The translations under genes were made by a program, and so were the position numbers. From Candidatus Saccharimonadales bacterium (GTDB lineage Bacteria > Patescibacteriota > Saccharimonadia > Saccharimonadales > Saccharimonadaceae): a stretch of DNA of 64,000 nt. Positions 9,015 to 15,444 of this stretch are shown here, piece after piece (the stretch's first letter is position 1; each line of letters begins with the position of its first letter). The notes under the pieces are model-generated. The model ran no database searches and was not told the origin of the DNA. It saw only the letters and a program-made list of their open reading frames with translations. The DNA lies in contig DATHGB010000025.1 of assembly GCA_035317825.1 (NCBI GenBank), positions 36,671 through 100,670 on the forward strand, given 5' to 3'.

Positions 9015-9224
9015 CTACGCTCCGAACTTCCTGGTGCCAAACCCTTTGTTGGAATCGGTTGTCGTTTTACTGACCGCTTCAATATCGCCAGATTTAAGTT
9101 GCGTGGCGATGGTAATAAGCCGGCTGATCCCAAGAATACCTAATAAAACAGCTCCCGTAATTTGTAAAAACTCACGTCGGGTTATTTGCTGTTTTGTTAG
9201 TTTATCTTGTAGTTCACTTGCCAT
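9015..9224 (-). CDS. Small protein with twin-arginine-like signal anchor
   Basis: A 69-residue protein. TRREFLQIT near residues 16-24 fits the twin-arginine consensus (S/T)RRxFLK and is followed by a 19-residue hydrophobic stretch (GAVLLGILGISRLITIA). About 30 polar residues follow. It could be a Tat substrate with almost no passenger, or a small membrane anchor whose double arginine is accidental. It sits three bases from the DUF916-like gene and four bases from the fibre-like gene, so it is firmly inside this transcript. No Tat translocase gene is visible in this window. Confidence 0.6.
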   Translation of the reverse strand: MASELQDKLTKQQITRREFLQITGAVLLGILGISRLITIATQLKSGDIEAVSKTTTDSNKGFGTRKFGA

Positions 9225-9226
9225 GC

Positions 9227-10279
9227 CTAGTGCTTCATTCGTTTGATTTTTGTCGTCCTATGCTTCGGTCGGGAAAATTTAAGGATTTTACTTGTTAGCG
9301 ACCATATGCCCGCAACGAGTAATAGTATAAACAGTAAGAGCCCAGCTAATATTTTCCAAGGAATAACCCAAAAGCCGGCTTCTCCGGTAATAGGTATGTC
9401 ACGCTGGCCATCGTTATATATCGCGACAACTTTGGCGGTGTAGTGGCCTACGCGTATGTTAGAAAGATTTGACCAATTCCAGTCTACTTTTTTAGATGCG
9501 TCCGTTCCGTCGGTACGCTCAACGGGAAACCCGTTATCCCAGTCGACAGAGAAAGTACGGGTCGTGCCAGGTAAGATATATCCCCCGCCTTTGTTGACTG
9601 CTAAAATATCGATCGGGTTGTTATCCTTGGAATCGCGCTGTAAGAATATATCACCGGCTGGCTGCGCGATAGTATTACCCGTGTTCCTGATCTTTACGTT
9701 GATCGTAGAAGGAAGATATTCGTACATGCCTTTATCAGTGGAAACGCTTTCTATCTCAAGTTTGCGAGTAGCGCCTGGCCGGTCAATGTTCAGCAAGACG
9801 AACACGCCTATCTGGGCTTTGATTGACCGCCCCGATTCCTTTGACGGCTGATCATTTCTTTGAATCAGCATTGCGAAAGAATAGCTAAACCCCGCGTCCT
9901 TTGGGACGTCGATCGTGAGCTGTTGGTCGTACCACTGTCCCGGGCTTACTTCAAAGGTGCTTGCTTTAAACTTTATCCAGCTGGCTATTTCAGGAGGTTT
10001 CGTGTCATCGAACTGCACTTCGCCGGTCGTATTATTGATCTTAAAACTACGAGGTTCGATCTTCAGTTTCTCAGTTTGCGGTCCGGCATTCCGCACTTTG
10101 AAATCGATCGTTTTGCTTTCCCCGGGCTTTACCGTAGTCACGACTGGTGATGGCGAAACTTCTAAGTAAAATTCGCCCTCAGCGGCTGAAGCCGTTTGAT
10201 GCTGAAATATTACATTAGCACTGAGCGATGCTGAAAGCATCGCTAGCGACAAAATAATACGACGAAGATGTTTGCTCAT
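9227..10279 (-). CDS. DUF916-like membrane-anchored surface protein
   Basis: A 350-residue exported protein: signal peptide to about residue 33 (ending SAAEG), an Ig-like N-domain with YLEVSPSPVVTTVKPGES, a second domain with KIRNTGN, a membrane helix near 313-333 (WKILAGLLLFILLLVAGIW) and a Lys/Arg-rich tail. Layout and motif order match the protein at 3864-4733, so they are probable paralogues, but this one is about 60 residues longer. It is 20 bases downstream of the secreted protein at 10300-11346, its likely partner. Wall-associated scaffolding is inferred from the DUF916 family. Confidence 0.65.
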   Translation of the reverse strand: MSKHLRRIILSLAMLSASLSANVIFQHQTASAAEGEFYLEVSPSPVVTTVKPGESKTIDFKVRNAGPQTEKLKIEPRSFKINNTTGEVQFDDTKPPEIASWIKFKASTFEVSPGQWYDQQLTIDVPKDAGFSYSFAMLIQRNDQPSKESGRSIKAQIGVFVLLNIDRPGATRKLEIESVSTDKGMYEYLPSTINVKIRNTGNTIAQPAGDIFLQRDSKDNNPIDILAVNKGGGYILPGTTRTFSVDWDNGFPVERTDGTDASKKVDWNWSNLSNIRVGHYTAKVVAIYNDGQRDIPITGEAGFWVIPWKILAGLLLFILLLVAGIWSLTSKILKFSRPKHRTTKIKRMKH

Positions 10280-10299
10280 ATATGTTTTCCTAAAGGGGT

Positions 10300-11346
10300 T
10301 TAAAACAGTCCGGCACCTATAACGGTTAGCGTATCCGTGTAGTCACTAGCTGAGGCTGTGATTGGGCTGATTGCCGCGTTGTTCTTGATGGTGAGCACTG
10401 CGGTATCGGCAGTACCGTTTGAAGACGCAAGCGTCCTTAGGGTCGTGTCAAGGCCGCCACCTTGGCCTGCACCAGTTCCTACGAAAGGCGCGGCGACGGT
10501 AAGCGTACCAGATCCACCTACTTGTGATGAGGTAATACCGGTATTATATCCTTGCGTTCCCGCGACGAGCGTACTGTTCGAACCAGGGGTCGTTGATCCA
10601 ATCGTGTATGATGCCGTTGCTGACGTAAGGCCGGTATTTAAATCTTTAGACCATACCATCCAACCGTTCTTAGCATTGGTGTTAACGGTTGCTGTCCGTG
10701 GCGTAGGACTCGTAGTGACGCTACTTGTCGTAAGCGTACCAAGCGCATCGGTGCTACCGCTTAGCGCGAAAGAGAATGTCGAAGGAACGGTTGCCGAAAC
10801 GATAATTTGGTCGTTTGCTATGCTGGCCGTGCTATAGCCCGCACTATCAATATCCGTTGGGGTTACCGTCCTGGTGAGGACCGTACCCGTATTAGAACTT
10901 GTCGCGCTGGCTTTTACGGTGACTGCCGCACTGTTTATCCAGTTAAAGCAGTAGAGCGTGCTAGCGGTAAGGTCACCACTAGGGAACGTCACGACTTGTC
11001 CCGTGACGTTCGTTGCCGTGTTGATGCCAACCCACGCCGTTCCGCCTGTTGGCCAAGCTAAGTTAGTGGTGCTCGTCGTGAAGTTAGCAGCTGTTCCTAA
11101 GGTGTAGCCCGTAGGAAACGTTACTTGAACGTCCGCCTCGGTAGCGGTGCTTGTTGGTTTTGCGCAGATTGTTCCTGTGGTTGGGGCACTTGTCTGCATT
11201 CGGTCGAATCTGACGGTTGCCTGTCCTAGGTCGGCTGCCGCTGCAAAGCTATGTGATAAAAGTGGAAGAACTAGTGACAACGCAATAACCGCTGCCAGTA
11301 ATACTCTGTTCGTGACAAAAGTTACTTGCTTATGTATATGATTCAT
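10300..11346 (-). CDS. Secreted Thr/Ser-rich surface protein
   Basis: A 348-residue exported protein with a signal peptide (hydrophobic VLLAAVIALSLVLPLLSHSF, cleavage after AAA near residue 38). The mature chain is rich in Thr, Ser, Ala and Gly with few charges, as in S-layer or pseudopilin-like proteins of this lineage, and ends TDTLTVIGAGLF. No domain is recognised. It heads the leftward transcript that continues with the DUF916-like gene at 9227. A 20-bp palindrome (11424-11443) lies 77 bases upstream of its ATG and matches a second site on the far side of the adjacent MarR gene, so MarR control is likely. Confidence 0.6.
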   Translation of the reverse strand: MNHIHKQVTFVTNRVLLAAVIALSLVLPLLSHSFAAAADLGQATVRFDRMQTSAPTTGTICAKPTSTATEADVQVTFPTGYTLGTAANFTTSTTNLAWPTGGTAWVGINTATNVTGQVVTFPSGDLTASTLYCFNWINSAAVTVKASATSSNTGTVLTRTVTPTDIDSAGYSTASIANDQIIVSATVPSTFSFALSGSTDALGTLTTSSVTTSPTPRTATVNTNAKNGWMVWSKDLNTGLTSATASYTIGSTTPGSNSTLVAGTQGYNTGITSSQVGGSGTLTVAAPFVGTGAGQGGGLDTTLRTLASSNGTADTAVLTIKNNAAISPITASASDYTDTLTVIGAGLF

Positions 11347-11423
11347 TACACTACCCTCGTCGTGATGACGACAATTTAATTTACCTTAAGTATAATCACT
11401 ATACAACTTATATGCAAGCAAAT

Positions 11424-11443
11424 TAGGTAACGTAACTTACCTA
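11424..11443. promoter_or_regulatory. Palindrome, probable MarR operator site 1
   Basis: TAGGTAACGTAACTTACCTA is a near-perfect 20-base palindrome. Its ends TAGGT...ACCTA and its length match the second site at 11970-11989. It overlaps the marR stop codon and lies upstream of the secreted-protein gene at 11346. It could also act as a weak terminator hairpin for marR. Confidence 0.5.
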
Positions 11444-11884
11444 CTTATTTGTCGTTGGTTCTATGCCCTGGGCTAACTTTCCCATTAACAGGCTGAACTG
11501 CTTCAATTCCTCATCATCAAGCGTGTGAAAATAGCTTTTATCCGCAAATCGGGCATAAGATGGCAGTGCTTTTCGTAGGCCGTCAAATGCTTTTTTTGAA
11601 AGTGCTACCCTAACGAACCGGTTATCATGCGATGACATATTACGTTCGACTAAATCAAGCTTCTGCAGGGACTCCACGCGTTGCGTGATCGCGCTGCTGC
11701 TGACACCTACGATACTGGCAAGCTCTTTTATGCTTGTTCCTTCAGGGTGACGCGCTAAAATGCCTAGTAGTTCGCGCTGGGAACGGCTATAGCCTTTCCA
11801 CCAACTATCCATTATTTGTGACGACCGACGCCTTAAAACAGCGAAATCGCTCACGATATTGACGATCATTTTTGCTCTGTTCAT
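11441..11884 (-). CDS. MarR-family transcriptional regulator
   Basis: A 147-residue winged-helix regulator. Seen: the recognition-helix region IKELASIVGVSSSAITQRVESLQKL (HTH near residues 54-78) followed by DLVERNMSSHDNRFVRVALS, which is the beta-wing with the usual D-x-R. Flanking helices would form the dimer. It lies between two copies of a 20-base palindrome (11424 and 11970), one before the surface-protein gene and one before the secreted-protein gene and near its own promoter, so it probably represses itself and both neighbours. The inducing ligand is unknown. Confidence 0.85.
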   Translation of the reverse strand: MNRAKMIVNIVSDFAVLRRRSSQIMDSWWKGYSRSQRELLGILARHPEGTSIKELASIVGVSSSAITQRVESLQKLDLVERNMSSHDNRFVRVALSKKAFDGLRKALPSYARFADKSYFHTLDDEELKQFSLLMGKLAQGIEPTTNK

Positions 11885-11969
11885 ACGATTATCTCCTTGG
11901 GAAAATTCAGAATTCGGACATACCTCTGCAGTCCTATGTGTATAATTATACTATATGTTACTATTTCTA

Positions 11970-11989
11970 TAGGTTAGTGTAGCTACCTA
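11970..11989. promoter_or_regulatory. Palindrome, probable MarR operator site 2
   Basis: TAGGTTAGTGTAGCTACCTA has the same length and the same TAGGT...ACCTA ends as site 1. It lies between the palindromic TATAAT box at 11940-11945, which could serve marR, and the secreted-protein start at 12004. Confidence 0.5.
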
Positions 11990-12003
11990 ATGTAATAAAT
12001 TAA

Positions 12004-12750
12004 ATGCTACGGTTTGACGAGATGGTTCTCTCAGTGAATTTGTATTTTATATATCAATTGGTTTCAAAAGTACGACTATTGTCGCGGCTTGCGGTTTTTG
12101 GCCTCTTTGGGCTTTGCCTTTTGTTTTCGTCACTCCTGCATGTAGTCCAAAGTAGCGCCCAATCCTATGACGTGACGGCTAAGGTAGCCCCTCCGCCTCC
12201 TACGAGTCCCGCAATTATTACGTCTCCCACCAACTTTCAGCATTTCACCACGCCAATTATTACGGTTGAAGGGACGTGTTCGCCGGATACCGCGTACGTG
12301 GTCATTAGCCGTAACGGGGTTACCGTTGGTATGCCACTTTGTGAAAATGGTGCGTTTTCCGTGGAAATTGAACTTGAGCGTGATGTCAATATTTTAGGCG
12401 CAATAGCCTTTAACGGCGGTGGAGAAGGTCCTTCGGTACCACCGATAACGGTCTACTTTGACCCACCGTTAATCTCTTCGTCCATATTGTCCTTCTTGGG
12501 TATAGATAATACGAAGCCGGGACAACTTTTGGAACTTCCTGCAATACTCAACCAACCCTACCCCCAATCAGTCTCCCCCCGCTTACCTACGATAGATTCG
12601 GGCAAAAAAGCGTTGCCATTGCCAGACTTTGTCCTGCCGTCAATAGGTGCGGCAATCGTTGTAGCTACGGCTAGCGTGGCCTTGTTTTATACCAGATGGA
12701 CACGATCAGTCTTAAAGGGTTTTTGGAATCGCGGACGGGGTGGTAAATAA
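12004..12750 (+). CDS. Secreted Ig-like protein with C-terminal membrane anchor
   Basis: A 248-residue protein. A hydrophobic signal segment (LAVFGLFGLCLLFSSLLHVV, about residues 29-48) is preceded by a long charged lead, so the ATG at 12022 (MVLSVN) may be the true start. The mature part has the motif PAIITSPTNFQHFTTPIITV...CSPDTAYV, typical of a Big/Ig-like surface repeat, then a Pro-rich linker and a C-terminal helix (IGAAIVVATASVALFYT) with a basic tail. It stands 14 bases after MarR site 2 and has no Shine-Dalgarno sequence. Confidence 0.6.
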   Translation: MLRFDEMVLSVNLYFIYQLVSKVRLLSRLAVFGLFGLCLLFSSLLHVVQSSAQSYDVTAKVAPPPPTSPAIITSPTNFQHFTTPIITVEGTCSPDTAYVVISRNGVTVGMPLCENGAFSVEIELERDVNILGAIAFNGGGEGPSVPPITVYFDPPLISSSILSFLGIDNTKPGQLLELPAILNQPYPQSVSPRLPTIDSGKKALPLPDFVLPSIGAAIVVATASVALFYTRWTRSVLKGFWNRGRGGK

Positions 12751-12799
12751 GCAAGATCTGACTGTATAATAAAGACATAATCATAATGTAGGAGGAACT

Positions 12800-13219
12800 A
12801 TGCAATCAAAACTAAACCCATATTTAGGTTTTAAAGATAACGCCCGTGAAGCGATGGAATTTTATAAAACCGTCTTTGGCGGCAAACTCGAAGTCCATAC
12901 TTTCGAGGAATACCATGCTTCTGAAGATCCAGGTGAAGCTGACAAGGTCATGCACTCTATGCTCGAAGCCGAAAACGGTATTACCTTTATGGCATCAGAC
13001 ACTCCTAACGGCATGGAATACAAACCTGGTACGAATGTCAGTATGTCACTCAGTGGCGATAGTGACGTGGAACTAGCCGGTTACTTTAACAAGCTTTCCG
13101 AAGGTGGCACGGTCACGCAGCCACTTGAAAGCGCTCCTTGGGGTGACAAATTCGGCATGGTGAATGACAAGTTCGGCATTCAGTGGATGGTGAGCATCGC
13201 TGGTAAAAAAGAAGCGTAG
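12800..13219 (+). CDS. PhnB-like VOC-family protein
   Basis: A 139-residue glyoxalase/VOC-fold protein of the PhnB-like subgroup (start MQSKLNPYLGFKDNAREAM, core FYKTVFGGKLE, end WGDKFGMVNDKFGIQWMV). Members act as small dioxygenase- or isomerase-like enzymes or bind small molecules; the substrate is unknown. TATAAT at 12765-12770 and a proper AGGAGG ribosome site before the ATG show a leadered mRNA. A strong terminator follows at 13240, so it is a single-gene unit. Confidence 0.85.
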   Translation: MQSKLNPYLGFKDNAREAMEFYKTVFGGKLEVHTFEEYHASEDPGEADKVMHSMLEAENGITFMASDTPNGMEYKPGTNVSMSLSGDSDVELAGYFNKLSEGGTVTQPLESAPWGDKFGMVNDKFGIQWMVSIAGKKEA

Positions 13220-13239
13220 TAGCTAGCTTTAAACGGCAG

Positions 13240-13270
13240 AACCCCACCTATTTTTAGGTGGGGTTTTTAT
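13240..13270 (+). terminator. Strong intrinsic terminator of the VOC gene
   Basis: Eleven perfect pairs (AACCCCACCTA / TAGGTGGGGTT) around a four-base loop, then TTTAT. Confidence 0.9.
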
Positions 13271-13289
13271 AATTTTCAATAGCATGAAC

Positions 13290-13319
13290 TTGTTGGTTGT
13301 GTGCGGCATTGCATATAAT
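13290..13319 (+). promoter_or_regulatory. Promoter of the GC-rich gene at 13370
   Basis: TTGTTG at 13290-13295, 18 bases, TATAAT at 13314-13319. The leader of about 45 bases contains GATACGCCAAC (13341-13351) and ends in AGGAGG five bases before the ATG. Confidence 0.6.
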
Positions 13320-13369
13320 AAATAAGGTCTCGAGAGAGATGATACGCCAACTTCTACTAGGAGGTGTGT

Positions 13370-14473
13370 ATGCGAAAGTGGTTCACCTACAACGTCGGCA
13401 GTATGCCCAACGTTGGCAATATGGGTAATCCGGAAGTGGCGGAAAAGTTCGCCGCTGTCAATACGCCAAAACCTGCCGTTCGCGGAGGAGGAGAAGTACG
13501 CCCAGGAGAGCGTAGCTGGGTGGTCTACATTGCCCAGGCAATCGCTCGGGCGGTCGGTATTTCAGAACCAGATGAGTCGTATGGAACAAAGTACCGGCAC
13601 TATGCCGGTAGGGCGCTCCGGGGCCTATGGCACTGGAGGCGGATCAACCGGCGGATTGCGGATGGGCATCTGCCTAATCTCGGCTATGCCAAATGGGCGG
13701 AAGAGGATTACGAGAACTTCAAGGCCTCCGAGAAAAGCAAGCCTACGGGCGCGCGTTTCATGCGAGGTATTGCCACCGCTTGGGCGATCAAGCTGTTTTC
13801 GGGTGTCATTCTTTTCAACCAGAAGAAGTTTGAAGAGAAGATTGTCCAAGATGCTAAGGAGATCCTCGCCCTCCGCAAGCCAGGTGATCCGGAGATTGTG
13901 CTGCAATTCGAGTTGCCTCTTGAAATGGCACTCGGCGCGCTATTGCCGATGCCGAACTGGCTGCGGCAAAAGTTCTACGGGCTTTTTCTGAGGTCGATCG
14001 AACGGATCATCCTTCAGCTTCCCGAGGGAACGGCTTTTGCCTTTCACCTCTGCTGGGGTGATTTGGGCGGAAGAGCGCTTGTGCCAAGGTGGCTGCAGGC
14101 GGTTGGTGCCAAGATCGCGATGGTTAACGCGATCACTGCTCTTCCGCTATGGGAGAACTACAGGCTGTTCGCTATCCATGATCCGTTCGGGGATGGCCGG
14201 CATGCTCCTAGGGTGACGTGGTGGACACGGTGGAGGTACGCCAGGCGGCTCAATCCCCTACCCGAGGGCGTGTTGTACGCCTTTGGCATCGTGCATCGGA
14301 ATCTTCGGGCCAGCAAAATCGCCCAGATTGCTAACGCCTTGGCTGACGTACTCGAAAAGAAGGGTGCGGCTGCTTTTGCGCTAAGCACCCCGTGCGGAAT
14401 GGGACGGATGATAACGGGACGTGCCCGTGAGCTCCTAGAGAGTATCCGGGAGGCATTCTCATCCCTCCGTTGA
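13370..14473 (+). CDS. GC-rich gene, possible MetE/UROD-like zinc methyltransferase fold
   Basis: A 367-residue protein; the ATG at 13370 follows AGGAGG by five bases. It is not clearly in a known family, but the C-terminal half resembles the cobalamin-independent methionine synthase / uroporphyrinogen decarboxylase barrel: FHLCWGD with His226 and Cys228, Glu262, and STPCGMGR with Cys342, the spacing style of the MetE zinc site (H-x-C, E, C-G). The usual MetE N-domain is absent. Base use is GC-rich and unlike its neighbours. It is bracketed by GATACGCCAAC and GTTGACGTATC (10 of 11 complementary) and ends in a long hairpin, so it looks like one of the cassette genes. Function unproven. Confidence 0.65.
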   Translation: MRKWFTYNVGSMPNVGNMGNPEVAEKFAAVNTPKPAVRGGGEVRPGERSWVVYIAQAIARAVGISEPDESYGTKYRHYAGRALRGLWHWRRINRRIADGHLPNLGYAKWAEEDYENFKASEKSKPTGARFMRGIATAWAIKLFSGVILFNQKKFEEKIVQDAKEILALRKPGDPEIVLQFELPLEMALGALLPMPNWLRQKFYGLFLRSIERIILQLPEGTAFAFHLCWGDLGGRALVPRWLQAVGAKIAMVNAITALPLWENYRLFAIHDPFGDGRHAPRVTWWTRWRYARRLNPLPEGVLYAFGIVHRNLRASKIAQIANALADVLEKKGAAAFALSTPCGMGRMITGRARELLESIREAFSSLR

Positions 14474-14479
14474 CGTATC

Positions 14480-14519
14480 CCAGCCAGGCGGGCCGCTACG
14501 ATGCGGCTCGTCTGGCTGG
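14480..14519 (+). terminator. Long GC-rich hairpin after the 13370 gene
   Basis: A 17-pair stem with two G-T pairs and loop TACGAT. There is no T-run. Confidence 0.65.
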
Positions 14520-14553
14520 ACTGACTAATAGGAATTTATTTTATAGACCCGTG

Positions 14554-15402
14554 CTATTTGTTCGTATCCGTACGTGTCGCCTTTAAATATTGTGAGGGTG
14601 ATACCCCGGTTGCGCTTTTAAATTCGCGGGTGAAGTGTGACTGGCTGCTGTAGCCTTGTTCGGCAGCGGCTTCTGTCCATGTGATGCCTGCGTGGGTATG
14701 AACCTGCCGTATGGTATCAAGTAACCTTCTGCGGGTGAGTACCCATTTTAGAGAGACGCCAACGTACGTGTGAAAAAGGAGTTGTAACGAGCGCTCACTC
14801 TTACCTATCGTTTTCGCTATACCCTTGACGTTTTGAGGCAGTTCATTGGTATCAAGCGCGGCCATGATTTTACCTACAAGCTGGAGATTCCTATCATACG
14901 CGGGAAGCCTGCTGGTCAATAACGCTTCAAGGCTGCTGACTATCTCTTTGTCCGAGGATGCCAAAAGTTTTGAGATAAAATCAGCGTCTGCCCCTGGAAA
15001 TACGGCGGTGACCGGTATAGTTTTGTCCATCATTTCTGACAGTGGACGTTTCAGGAACGGATAAAAGCCACCGGGTTGGAACTTAACCCCCGCGATAACG
15101 CCATCGGCGTGCGGGTTGTATCTAAATTTTCCAGGGATAGTGCTATGGATGAATGCTTTTTTTGCTGAAAAGAATAGATACACATTTGGACCGGATAGGA
15201 TTTCGATTGGCTGATACGGTGTCTGCGTAGAGGATTTTTGGCGCTGAGTCCAAATGTGCGTCACAAAAGGCTGCAGAATATCTGATGGTTCGTAGCAGTG
15301 TAGCTCGAAATGAGCCTTGAATCCTTCCTGGTCAAGAATACCCGGATGAGGGAGATTAAGTTCGCGTAAGCGTTTTGCGGATTTTTGCAAGCTTTTTACC
15401 AT
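14554..15402 (-). CDS. AraC-family transcriptional regulator
   Basis: A protein of about 280 residues with an N-terminal sensing domain of the DUF6597-like type (CYEPSDILQPFVTHIW) and a C-terminal double helix-turn-helix; the second HTH reads WTEAAAEQGYSSQSHFTREF, then KSATGVSPSQYLKA, the family signature. I prefer the ATG at 15402 (MVKSLQK), since the longer frame from 15435 would run into the promoter of the divergent gene. It faces the giant exported beta-helix gene and may control it. The ligand is unknown. Confidence 0.85.
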   Translation of the reverse strand: MVKSLQKSAKRLRELNLPHPGILDQEGFKAHFELHCYEPSDILQPFVTHIWTQRQKSSTQTPYQPIEILSGPNVYLFFSAKKAFIHSTIPGKFRYNPHADGVIAGVKFQPGGFYPFLKRPLSEMMDKTIPVTAVFPGADADFISKLLASSDKEIVSSLEALLTSRLPAYDRNLQLVGKIMAALDTNELPQNVKGIAKTIGKSERSLQLLFHTYVGVSLKWVLTRRRLLDTIRQVHTHAGITWTEAAAEQGYSSQSHFTREFKSATGVSPSQYLKATRTDTNK

Positions 15403-15444
15403 CTCTTTATGTATTATAGCGGGTATATAGGGCATTCGTGCTTT

